Positions 1 through 6,531 are shown, counted from the stretch's first letter. The stretch: 6,869 nucleotides of DNA from an uncultured Pseudomonadota bacterium (GCA_903918705.1 CAIXFP010000650.1:1-6869), one strand, 5' to 3'. Notes: generated by a model not told the origin, from the letters alone. Translations and numbers: made by a program.

Positions 1-1513
1 AGTCGCAGTCGATGTAGCGCTCGCCATACAGCTGGAACTGGTTCTTGCGGATCAGGCTCATGCTGGCGTTGTTGATGACCACCACGTTGAGCGGAACCCG
101 ATAGTTCACCGCGGTCATGAGTTCCATGCAGCACATCTGGAAGCCGCCGTCGCCAAGGATGGCGAAGGTGGGGGCGTCCTTGGCACGGGTCTGCGTATAA
201 AAGCGGGCGCCGATGGCGGCCGGAATCGCGTGGCCCAGGGAGGAAATGCCGGAATTCGGGAAATAGTGGTTGGCGTGGGAAACGTCGAAATAGCTCTGGG
301 CGAACACGATGTTGTCGTCGAAGATCATCGCGTCCTCGGGAAAGCGCGCCGCCAGGCCGGCGAAGAAGGCTTCCATGAGGTGGAACCGCCCGCGCCGCGT
401 CTCTTCTTCCGCGGAATCCCGAGCCACCCGGCGATGATCCGCCAGTTTCTCCAGTCGCCGCCCGGCGTTCCAGCGGCTGGCCGCGTCGCTCTCCAGACGC
501 GCCAGCAACTCCGTCAACACCTCGCGGATGTCGCCGTGGATGGCCAGATCCGCCTTGAACACCTTATTCAACTGGGCGGCATCCCGGTCCACCTGGACCA
601 CCTGCTTGCCGGCCAGCAACTTGCTGTCCCACAAGTAGCTGGTGCGCTCGTTGAAACCGGCGCCGAGCAGGATCAACAGATCGGCATGCTCGACGATGTA
701 GCGGTAGGCATCGCCATTGGAGGTGACGCCGAGGCAGCCCAGGGACAGGGGCGACGCTTCGCCCACCACGCCCTTGGCCTTAAGGCTGGACGCCACCGGA
801 ATGCCCAGGACTTCCGCCAGGTGCGCCACCACGCCGCGGGCGCCGGCCTTGATGGCGCCGTAGCCGGCCACGATGACCGGGTCGCTGGCCGCCAGCAGCA
901 TGCGCTCCAGTTCCGCCACCGGCCCGGAAACGGGCGGCACCGGCTCGCCCTGGTGGGGTACGTGAAGATGGTCGAGCACGTCGGCATCCACCATTTCCTT
1001 CTGCACGTTGAAGGGAATGGACAGCAGCACCGGGCCGCTCCCCCGCGCGAACAGGGCGCGGGTGGCCTGGTTCAGCACCTGTCCCAGGTAGTCGGTGCGC
1101 TCGATCAGCTTGTGGTAGCGGGTGATGCCGGCGAACAGGCTGCCCTGGTCGATGGCCCCGCCCTCCCCCGAACTTTCCTGCAGGCCGCCCTTGCCGAAGA
1201 TATAGGTGGAGGTCTCTCCGGTGATGATCAGCACCGGCAGTCGCTCGGCGTAGGCGTTGGCGATGCCGGTCACCAGGTTGGTGGCGCCGGGGCCGGCGGT
1301 GGTGATGCAGGCGGAGACGCGATGGGACACCCGTGCATAGCCGCCAGCCATGAAAGCCGCACCCTGCTCGTGCTTCACCAGCACGGTTCGCACCCGGGAA
1401 CCGTACAGGCAATCGTAGATGGGCAGCACATGGGCGCCGGGCATGCCGAAGATCACCTCGACACCAAGGCGCTCCAGATACCTGACGATCAGTTCGCTGA
1501 CGGAAATTTTCAT
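1..1513 (-). CDS. Thiamine-diphosphate-dependent enzyme, acetolactate synthase large-subunit-like (3' end off window)
   Basis: The minus strand is open from an ATG at 1513 through 504 codons to the window edge, so about the last 40-60 residues of a normal 550-570-residue enzyme are missing. Residues 1-170 look like the N-terminal pyrimidine-binding domain, with the conserved ThDP-activating glutamate E49 in KHEQGA and a TTAGPGATN stretch at 71-79. A central domain follows, with LLGAGFNER near residue 280. The C-terminal cofactor domain has the classic ThDP/Mg motif, GDGG at 454-457 and paired asparagines N481-N482. The family decarboxylates 2-keto acids and often ligates the product to a second keto acid. 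After QE at 112-113 there is a Gly/Ser-rich stretch (about 114-121) that I believe is longer than in true acetolactate synthases, so the substrate is uncertain. No small regulatory subunit is visible, and the ribosome-binding site is weak. The gene diverges from the sulfotransferase-like gene. Confidence 0.9.
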   Translation of the reverse strand, partial: MKISVSELIVRYLERLGVEVIFGMPGAHVLPIYDCLYGSRVRTVLVKHEQGAAFMAGGYARVSHRVSACITTAGPGATNLVTGIANAYAERLPVLIITGETSTYIFGKGGLQESSGEGGAIDQGSLFAGITRYHKLIERTDYLGQVLNQATRALFARGSGPVLLSIPFNVQKEMVDADVLDHLHVPHQGEPVPPVSGPVAELERMLLAASDPVIVAGYGAIKAGARGVVAHLAEVLGIPVASSLKAKGVVGEASPLSLGCLGVTSNGDAYRYIVEHADLLILLGAGFNERTSYLWDSKLLAGKQVVQVDRDAAQLNKVFKADLAIHGDIREVLTELLARLESDAASRWNAGRRLEKLADHRRVARDSAEEETRRGRFHLMEAFFAGLAARFPEDAMIFDDNIVFAQSYFDVSHANHYFPNSGISSLGHAIPAAIGARFYTQTRAKDAPTFAILGDGGFQMCCMELMTAVNYRVPLNVVVINNASMSLIRKNQFQLYGERYIDCD

Positions 1514-1552
1514 GGTGCTTGCTTTAGGGCGCGGATTTTCGCGCCGGGCACC
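1514..1552 (-). repeat. Two-part hairpin abutting the start codon of the ThDP enzyme
   Basis: The inner arms GGCGCG (1528-1533) and CGCGCC (1540-1545) are perfectly complementary around a 6-nt loop. The outer arms GGTGC (1514-1518) and GCACC (1548-1552) flank them. Read on the minus strand, this structure would occupy the mRNA leader right up to the ATG at 1513 and would enclose the purine-rich stretch that is the only candidate ribosome-binding site. It could restrain translation, or act as DNA as an operator between the two divergent genes. It has no U-run, so it is not an obvious terminator. Confidence 0.45.
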
Positions 1553-1650
1553 GCCCCAATCCGGTGCGGTGAAGGGTGCGGATTTGAGCACAAGACCCGC
1601 CCCGGCGGAAACCGGGAATTGCGGCCGGCAAGGGGTTTTCGGGAAATACA

Positions 1651-2505
1651 ATGGCGGGCATGACCTCTCTTTCTACTCGCCGCGTCGTGGTCGTCCTGGG
1701 CTCGGGACGCAGCGGCACCTCCCTCCTGATGCAAGTGCTCGCCCGCATGGGCATGCGTTTGTCGCCGGAATTGATCGCCGGCCGCGAGGACAACCCGGAC
1801 GGCTTCTTCGAGGACGCCGCCATCGTCCGCATCCAGGCCAACCTGCTGCGCAACCTGGACGCCTGGCCCTTCCATCCATTGCCCCCGGACTGGCTTTCCC
1901 GCCCCGTCACGGCGGCGGCCACCAGCGTATTGCAAGACGTGGCGCGGGACCGCCTGCGAGAAGGCGCGTCCACCTGGGGCTTCAAGGATCCCCGCACAGC
2001 GTCCTTCCTGCCCCTGTGGCGCCACATCTTCGCCGCGGAAGGGGTGGAGCCGGCCTACCTCCTGGCCCTGCGTGAGCCGGGCAGCATCATCCGTTCCTTC
2101 ATGCGCGCTTACGCCACCATGGCGGATACCGCGGAGCAGGTATGGATGGCGCGCATCTGTGATGCCCTCTGGCACTGCGCGGGAGACTGCCATCTGGTCC
2201 ATTACGAGGACTGGTTCAGCCGGCCGGGCGAGGTCGTTGCCGGCCTGGCCGCTCGCACTGGCCTGGCCCTTCCCGCTGATGACCGCCTGGCGGGTCTGAT
2301 CAAGCCCGGTCTCAACCGCTCCGCCCGCGTGCATTACTTCATGCGCAACACCATGGCGCGGCAACTACATGACGCCTTGCGTGCTCATCGCGGTAGCGAG
2401 TTCGACCGGGAGCGGCTATTACGGCTCGTGGCGGAGTGCCGGGAAAGCCTCGTGGTCGACAGCGCGCCCCGGATCGCACAATCGGGCACGGGCGGGTCGA
2501 CCTAG
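1651..2505 (+). CDS. Sulfotransferase-family protein (PAPS-binding fold)
   Basis: The product is 284 residues, a usual length for bacterial members of the sulfotransferase superfamily, which transfer sulfuryl groups from PAPS to hydroxyl or amino groups. The 5'-phosphosulfate-binding P-loop is visible as LGSGRSGTSLL at 16-26. A GFFED segment lies at 51-55 and WGFKDPRT starts at W109. The 3'-phosphate-binding element has the family pattern R-x-P-x5-S, with R141, P143 and S149. No signal peptide or membrane segment is seen, so it should be cytoplasmic. The acceptor cannot be deduced; glycans, lipids and peptides are all possible. Two starts are available, ATG 1651 and ATG 1660. The first is used here, but neither has a strong ribosome-binding site and both keep the P-loop. 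The gene is divergent from the ThDP enzyme, and a small inverted repeat follows its stop. Confidence 0.85.
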   Translation: MAGMTSLSTRRVVVVLGSGRSGTSLLMQVLARMGMRLSPELIAGREDNPDGFFEDAAIVRIQANLLRNLDAWPFHPLPPDWLSRPVTAAATSVLQDVARDRLREGASTWGFKDPRTASFLPLWRHIFAAEGVEPAYLLALREPGSIIRSFMRAYATMADTAEQVWMARICDALWHCAGDCHLVHYEDWFSRPGEVVAGLAARTGLALPADDRLAGLIKPGLNRSARVHYFMRNTMARQLHDALRAHRGSEFDRERLLRLVAECRESLVVDSAPRIAQSGTGGST

Positions 2506-2525
2506 CAGCCGGGCTATGCGGCTGC
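2505..2525. repeat. Inverted repeat just after the sulfotransferase gene
   Basis: GCAGCC (2505-2510) and GGCTGC (2520-2525) form a perfect 6-bp stem with a 9-nt loop, beginning at the last base of the stop codon. No T-run follows, so it is at best a weak terminator or an RNA-stabilising hairpin. The rest of the gap to draT (2526-2660) shows no clear promoter. Confidence 0.35.
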
Positions 2526-2660
2526 AAATCCGGCACAAACTGCCCTCGCTGGGCCGCTTTTCGCAATCGACGTTCCAAGTCCGACAGGCTGCGGCGAGGC
2601 GGCATGGACAGCAAGGCGGGGTGCGGATAAAAACCGCTCCAGTCTGATATTCACCCACCC

Positions 2661-3470
2661 ATGTCGACCAACCTACCCCGCGCCGCGCGCCTGCCCATCA
2701 ACCGCTGCAATCTGCCGGCGGACATCCTGGGCAGCCTGACGTTTCAGCGCCATCCCGTGCCCTTGCACCTGGACGGCGTGGCGGAATTGCATCGCGCGCT
2801 GTTCCAGCAATTCGCAGTCCAAAGCGATCCGGGTGAACGGGCCAGGATCTTCATGGCCCATATGGATGCCGCCTTCAGTCTGCTCCACCCGGAGGAGGCC
2901 GGCTATACGCCGCGGCACGGACGCGCCAAGGCCCATTATCTGAAGGTGCTGCGCGGCTGGGCGTTCGACGCCGACGGCCGCGAAGGCGCGGTGCTGAAGG
3001 GCTGGGTCGAATCCCGCTTCGGTTTGCTGCCGCGCCACCATGGCGGGCCGATCCGGGATTTTTCCGGCGTCCTCTATCGGCATTATCTGGAACAGCGCAG
3101 CGGCGGCCTCTACAACACCAATAGCCTGGAGGCCCAGTTCGATCTCCTCTATGCCTACGCCCAATATGAGTTGGCCCGGCGCTGGCCGAGAGAAACCCAT
3201 CTCACCCTGTACCGCGGCGTCAATCGCCTGGGCGGCTATGAGGAACTGGGCGAGGCGTTGGCCGGCTGGCACACCGTGTTGCTCAATAGCCTCAATTCCT
3301 TTACGCAGGAACGGGAACGGGCGTGCTAGTTCGGCGACAGCATCCTGGAAGTCCGGGTGCCCTGCGCCAAGGTGTTCTTCTTCCACGGTCTGCTGCCGGG
3401 CAAGCTGCGGGGAGAGGAGGAGTTCGGGGTCATCGGAGGGGTGTACGAGGTGCGGCGCTCCACTTTCTAA
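2661..3470 (+). pseudogene. draT: NAD(+)-dinitrogen-reductase ADP-ribosyltransferase (DraT), interrupted by an in-frame amber codon
   Basis: DraT transfers ADP-ribose from NAD+ to an arginine of the nitrogenase iron protein NifH and switches nitrogenase off in response to ammonium or energy loss. The N-terminal LPINRCNLPA (11-20), FQRHPVPL (28-35), the GREGAVLKGWVESRFGLL region, GLYNTNSLEAQ and LTLYRGVN (181-188) are hallmarks of the family. The reading frame meets TAG at 3327-3329 (codon 223), directly after RERAC. The same frame then continues as FGDSILEVRVP, KVFFFHGLLPG, GEEEFGVIGGVYEV to a TAA at 3468-3470. Full length would be 269 codons, close to the roughly 275 of known DraT. As I recall the homologues, a glutamate (GAG) follows ERAC, so a single G-to-T change explains the stop. 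The lost tail includes GEEE (251-254), probably the ADP-ribosyltransferase catalytic glutamate. R185 and S213 remain as candidates for the R and S of the R-S-E signature. No ribosome-binding site is evident. Sequencing error or readthrough remain possible. Confidence 0.9.
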
Positions 3471-3578
3471 TGGGGGAGGAGCAGTCCGAATCACTCAAAA
3501 TCGTGAGGATGCACGCCGGCGCGGGAGATGACGGCTGCTTGCCTGAACAAAGTTGCCCTGGTATCCGGGGATCCGCGT

Positions 3579-3594
3579 TGTAATGAATCCGACA
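3579..3594 (+). promoter_or_regulatory. NifA upstream activator sequence (TGT-N10-ACA)
   Basis: TGT at 3579-3581 and ACA at 3592-3594 are separated by exactly 10 bases, the consensus binding site of NifA, the enhancer-binding activator of nitrogen-fixation genes. Its centre lies about 105 bp upstream of the start point predicted from the -24/-12 promoter, within the usual 80-150 bp range. No second copy was found in the gap. The AT-rich stretch around 3640-3660 between activator site and promoter could assist DNA bending, but it does not match the IHF consensus well. Confidence 0.75.
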
Positions 3595-3665
3595 AAATCC
3601 TGCCCAGCCATGTAAGCCTTCCCCGCCCTTGTTCACCTAATCCAGATAATTCAATCAGTTATCGC

Positions 3666-3681
3666 TGGCATGGTGGTTGCT
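3666..3681 (+). promoter_or_regulatory. Sigma-54 (RpoN) -24/-12 promoter
   Basis: TGGCATGGTGGTTGCT closely matches the consensus TGGCAC-N5-TTGCW, with the invariant GG (3667-3668) and GC (3679-3680) exactly 10 bases apart. Transcription should begin near 3691-3692, giving a leader of about 85 nt before the LRV start at 3777. With the NifA site 75 bp upstream it makes a complete NifA/RpoN promoter. The 306-bp gap between the end of the draT frame and the LRV start contains these two elements and the short overlapping reading frame; nothing else in it looks like a gene. Confidence 0.8.
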
Positions 3682-3736
3682 TTCAGTCAACACAAGCCCG
3701 CCGGGCCTTGATTCCCGACGTTTTGGAGCAGGAACC

Positions 3737-3784
3737 ATGCACACCGCACTTCCGAACCCGGCAGGATGCCGCCGCCATGCCTGA
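3737..3784 (+). CDS. Possible 15-codon leader peptide overlapping the LRV start
   Basis: The ATG at 3737 has a better ribosome-binding site than the LRV start: GGAG at 3725-3728 with an 8-nt gap. It encodes MHTALPNPAGCRRHA and stops at TGA 3782-3784, five bases past the LRV start codon at 3777. The overlap would allow ribosomes finishing the leader to reinitiate on LRV. Alternatively this is the true LRV N-terminus thrown out of frame by a one-base difference. I cannot tell which from a single sequence. Confidence 0.35.
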   Translation: MHTALPNPAGCRRHA

Positions 3785-4550
3785 TCAGGGACAGCGCCCC
3801 AGCCTGCATCTGGTCGCCGCCGCGCCGGATTGCCATGCATGCGCACATCGCGACACGGTATTGGGCGTCGGCCACTGCACCCCTGGTGACGCCTGTCTGG
3901 TGGCAAACAGCGGACGCCAGATCGACCGCTTCCTGCGGCGCAATCCGGAGTATGCCGCCACCTGTCTGAACGACGCCTTCTGGGAGCGACGCGCCATCGC
4001 GGTGCGCTATGCGCCCCTCGATCACATCCGGCCCCTCACCCACGACGCCGACGAGGTGGTGCGGCGTGCCGTGGCCCTGCGCCTGCCTGCTGACGACCTG
4101 ATAGAACTCAGCAAGGATCCGGACCGGGAGGTGCGCATCACCGTGGCCGCGCGCATGCCCCTCGAACAGTTGGAAAAGTTGATGCATGACCCGGATTATC
4201 TGGTCCGCCAGCATATCGCCGAGCGACTGCCCCACGGTCGCCTCTCCCGCATGGCGGACGACGTGGACCGGGAAGTACGCAAGGTGGTGGCCCGCCGCCT
4301 TCCCGCCTTCGCCCTGCCCCGCATGATCGCCGACCCGGAAGCCGAGGTGCGCCGCATCGTCGCCGCGCGCCTGCTCCCCGAGCAGGCCACCAGGCTGCTG
4401 AACGATCCGGACTGGTTGGTGCGATTGGAAGCCGTCCGCCGCGCGCCCATGGAAGCCATCGCCGAACGGGTGGATGACCCGGAACCGGATGTGCGGGAAC
4501 TGGTTCGCGCCCGCCTGGAACATTTTTTACAACAGGAAGAATCGCCATGA
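3777..4550 (+). CDS. [4Fe-4S] leucine-rich-repeat-variant (LRV) protein
   Basis: With the ATG at 3777 the product is 257 residues. The N-terminus has four cysteines, C19, C22, C34 and C40 (C-x2-C-x11-C-x5-C), matching the iron-sulfur module of the LRV protein crystallised from Azotobacter vinelandii, where the gene lies in the nif region. Residues 69-257 form about eight 24-residue repeats of the type (x)VRxxVAxRLPxxxLxxLxxDPD, seven full and one shorter. They should stack alternating helices into a curved solenoid, a likely protein-binding surface. The biochemical role is unknown. The frame is open upstream to 3528, but that part is not family-like and precedes the sigma-54 promoter. AGGA at 3763-3766 gives a usable ribosome-binding site 10 nt before ATG 3777. 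Transcription is probably NifA/RpoN dependent. The stop overlaps the next start as ATGA, implying coupled translation. Confidence 0.88.
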   Translation: MPDQGQRPSLHLVAAAPDCHACAHRDTVLGVGHCTPGDACLVANSGRQIDRFLRRNPEYAATCLNDAFWERRAIAVRYAPLDHIRPLTHDADEVVRRAVALRLPADDLIELSKDPDREVRITVAARMPLEQLEKLMHDPDYLVRQHIAERLPHGRLSRMADDVDREVRKVVARRLPAFALPRMIADPEAEVRRIVAARLLPEQATRLLNDPDWLVRLEAVRRAPMEAIAERVDDPEPDVRELVRARLEHFLQQEESP

Positions 4551-5506
4551 AGAGCTGTGTCCCCGACGAATCCACCGTGCAACGGCTGATGGCCGAGATC
4601 GAGGCCAGCACGCCGCGTCCACACCATGCCAGCCTGCTGGCCGTGGCGGAACGCCTGATTCCGGATTGTCGCTGCCGCTTCGCCCTGACCCGGGGCGGCT
4701 GGTATCGCAGTGGCGGCCTGCTGCGTGGCGACGGCCGGCGCGTGGCCGACAACCTGGAGGATTGGGTGGAGCAAGAACTCGCGGCATGCGGTGATGATCT
4801 GGGTGAGTTCCTGGACCGCCACAGCGATAGCGAACTCACCGTCACCCGCCACAATGGGCGCACCCACTATTTCGTCGCGCCCTATGGACCCGCGCCGATG
4901 GAATTCCTGCAAATGGAGGTGGAGGAAATGCAGGAAGTCCTGGATCGCCGCCTGTGGGACAGTGCCTTGCCGCCGAGCGATGCCCAGGAACTCTGCGACC
5001 CGATCAAACCAGCCGGCGTGCAGGCCCAGCCGGTGGCGGCACCTTATTATCGGTTCCGCAGACTGGTGGACCTGCGCCAGGTGACGGCCCGACTGCATTC
5101 ACCCCTGGGCGGCGTGCCCGGCCTGGTCCGCTTCATGCAGGAATGGGGGGCCAGCCGGGCTGGCCGTCATTTCAGCGAGCACTGGATCGTCGCCCTGCGC
5201 GAACACCACGATCGCTACAACAACGCGGTGCTTACGGCGACGCCGGTTTCCCGGCATGGGCGGGAACTCAAGCCGTTCCACTGGAACACCGAGCTGCGCG
5301 GGCTCGACGCGGCCAAACAAATACAGGATTTCGACCGTGCCGCCGGCTATCCTGGCGCCTGGTACTTTCACCTGGTAGCCGGTGGCCTGACCCCGCGGGA
5401 GATGGCTACCGCGGCCAGACAGGATATCGAGTCGGGCTTCGGCTATCTGAGCGACACGGAAACCGCGCTGCTGACAGGCTGGCTGCGGGAGCCCTATTCC
5501 GTTTGA
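4547..5506 (+). CDS. Conserved-looking protein of unknown function, translationally coupled to the LRV gene
   Basis: The product is 319 residues and I do not recognise it. The ATG at 4547 overlaps the LRV stop (ATGA) and has a strong ribosome-binding site, AGGAAGA at 4534-4540, 6 nt away, so the start is secure. No signal peptide, membrane segment or nucleotide-binding loop is visible; it should be a soluble cytoplasmic protein. Five cysteines or so are scattered (C4, C41 and C43 near the N-terminus) and do not form a standard cluster motif. The first half is acidic, with an ELTVTRHNGRTHYFVAPYG beta-like segment then a Met/Glu-rich helix (FLQMEVEEMQEVL). The second half is rich in Trp, His and Tyr (HWIVALREHHDRYNNAV, FHWNTELRG, YPGAWYFHLVAGGLT). 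Coupling to LRV under one sigma-54 promoter suggests a partner or client role in nitrogen-fixing cells; this is inference from context only. Confidence 0.85.
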   Translation: MKSCVPDESTVQRLMAEIEASTPRPHHASLLAVAERLIPDCRCRFALTRGGWYRSGGLLRGDGRRVADNLEDWVEQELAACGDDLGEFLDRHSDSELTVTRHNGRTHYFVAPYGPAPMEFLQMEVEEMQEVLDRRLWDSALPPSDAQELCDPIKPAGVQAQPVAAPYYRFRRLVDLRQVTARLHSPLGGVPGLVRFMQEWGASRAGRHFSEHWIVALREHHDRYNNAVLTATPVSRHGRELKPFHWNTELRGLDAAKQIQDFDRAAGYPGAWYFHLVAGGLTPREMATAARQDIESGFGYLSDTETALLTGWLREPYSV

Positions 5507-5545
5507 ACCCTGCTTCCGGGTTGAACGGGCCGAAGTTCATACTGA

Positions 5546-5576
5546 CCCCTGGATATCGCAACCGGTGCGCCAGGGG
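5546..5576. repeat. Perfect 7-bp inverted repeat, candidate operator
   Basis: CCCCTGG (5546-5552) and CCAGGGG (5570-5576) are perfect inverted copies separated by 17 nt. The right arm covers the place where a -35 hexamer would lie (5569-5574) relative to the TATAAT at 5592. That makes an operator for the DUF2059 gene plausible. It could instead be a weak terminator of the LRV operon, but the loop is long and no T-run follows. A smaller AACCC/GGGTT hairpin (5506-5522) sits at the upstream stop codon. Confidence 0.4.
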
Positions 5577-5591
5577 AATTTGGCGCTGCCC

Positions 5592-5597
5592 TATAAT
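5592..5597 (+). promoter_or_regulatory. Sigma-70-type -10 box (TATAAT)
   Basis: A perfect TATAAT lies 112 bp before the DUF2059 start. The -35 position has no good match to TTGACA, so activation or a contribution from the overlapping inverted repeat is likely. The predicted leader is about 100 nt long. The element separates this gene from the sigma-54-driven pair upstream. Confidence 0.5.
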
Positions 5598-5708
5598 GCC
5601 CGGCGTCAGAGCCGCCATGGCGTTCGCGGCGCGGGCGCATGTATCGCATGCCGCCCATTCACGGTTCACCGCGGCACCGCTGAAACCTCACTTGCCAGGA
5701 AGAAAAAC

Positions 5709-6197
5709 GTGTTGAAACTAGCCAGCACCCTGTTGTTCACATTGTCCCTGTGCATTTCCGGCATGGCCATCGCCGACGACAATGCCAGAAACGAAGCCGA
5801 AGCTTTGCTGAATACGCTGAACATTCAGGAATTGCTGGACCGGACCATCGAGCAGAGCCTCGAAACGCAACTCAAGCAGAACCCCGACCTCATCCCATAC
5901 AAACAGGTCATGCTCTCCTTCCTGGCCAAATACATGAGTTACCCGAGCATCAAGCCGGAATTGGTCAACATCTATGCGGAGGCCTTTTCCGCGGCAGAAC
6001 TTCGGGAAATCAGCGATTTTTACAAGACGCCCACGGGTCAGAAAACGATACGGAAGATGCCCGAGCTGATGAAACAAGGCGGAGAAATCGGCGCGCGCAG
6101 GGTGCATGAACACATTCAGGAATTGCAGCGGATGATCGAAGCCGAGAGCGACAAAATCGGCGCGGAGCATGAAAAGGAGATACAGGTCCATCCTTGA
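5709..6197 (+). CDS. Exported DUF2059-domain protein
   Basis: The likely start is GTG at 5709, with AGGAAGA at 5697-5703 five bases upstream; TTG at 5712 is the alternative. The frame is open back to 5565, but the promoter-like TATAAT lies inside that extension. The product is 162 residues. A signal peptide is clear: K3, a hydrophobic core at 4-19, and an A-I-A cleavage site after residue 22, so it should be periplasmic or secreted. The mature protein is largely helical. The DUF2059 signature is YAEAFSAAELREISDFYKTP at 89-108 followed by TGQK and a KMPEL segment. The C-terminal third is charged and could form a coiled helix. The family's biochemical function is not established. It appears to be a separate transcription unit, and nothing links it to nitrogen fixation except position. 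Confidence 0.85.
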   Translation: MLKLASTLLFTLSLCISGMAIADDNARNEAEALLNTLNIQELLDRTIEQSLETQLKQNPDLIPYKQVMLSFLAKYMSYPSIKPELVNIYAEAFSAAELREISDFYKTPTGQKTIRKMPELMKQGGEIGARRVHEHIQELQRMIEAESDKIGAEHEKEIQVHP

Positions 6198-6525
6198 TCC
6201 GTCATCCCGGCGCATACCGGATTCGAGTCGACCGGAGGAGGACACAGCCCGCAGCATCTCCACGGTTCGGGGGCGCCGGTCAGGTGTGATCATGTGACGT
6301 TAAAACAATGCAGCAGCGATTGCCTCCCGTCTGTTTGACGAGAGACATGGCCTGCGCGGCGGCAATTGCCAAAGTGACGGAATCCGCGCCCTTCCCGGGA
6401 AACCCGCTACGCCGTCCGATCTCGGTGGCAGGCTTTCCAGGGCATCTCTCGCTATCGTTGCACGAAGCTGACCGAGTAAACGCCCAGCGACGCCGCTGTG
6501 AAAATATCGCGTCGTCATCCCTTTA
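6198..6525. other. 328-bp stretch without a convincing gene; flank of the group II intron
   Basis: Reading frames here are short, lack ribosome-binding sites and resemble no family I know. A small CAGCG/CGCTG hairpin (6485-6498) and a spaced ATCGCG direct repeat (6506-6511 and 6526-6531) lie near the intron's 3' end. No T-run terminator follows the DUF2059 gene. On the minus strand this is the 3' exon side of the intron, so it may hold remnants of whatever the intron inserted into or beside. Confidence 0.5.
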
Positions 6526-6531
6526 ATCGCG

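Noticed and set aside
230..1663. Long plus-strand reading frame of 477 codons
   Set aside because: It is antisense to the ThDP enzyme, whose minus-strand translation shows all family motifs. The plus-strand product has no recognisable domains and reflects GC-rich codon bias.
1510..2364. 284-codon minus-strand reading frame opposite the sulfotransferase gene
   Set aside because: The plus-strand frame has clear PAPS-binding motifs; this one is a shadow with no family features.
2550..2565. Sigma-54-like element upstream of draT
   Set aside because: GG and GC are correctly spaced (10 bases), but CA after GG and the TT before GC are poorly matched (three consensus mismatches), and no TGT-N10-ACA site was found upstream.
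3528..3776. N-terminal extension of the LRV reading frame back to ATG 3528
   Set aside because: The extension includes the NifA site and sigma-54 promoter, lies upstream of the predicted transcript start and does not look like the LRV family.
3687..4523. 278-codon minus-strand reading frame opposite the LRV gene
   Set aside because: The repeat structure and cysteine motif are on the plus strand; the antisense frame only mirrors the repeat periodicity.
4196..5098. 300-codon minus-strand reading frame
   Set aside because: It spans two well-supported plus-strand genes and has no recognisable features of its own.
6279..6296. CRP-like TGTGATCATGTGAC sequence
   Set aside because: The half-sites are direct (TGTGA, then TGTGA) rather than the inverted TGTGA-N6-TCACA, and no gene starts nearby.
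6506..6531. ATCGCG direct repeat, 20 bp apart, at the intron's 3' end
   Set aside because: A six-base repeat in GC-rich DNA is expected by chance, and group II introns do not make target-site duplications.
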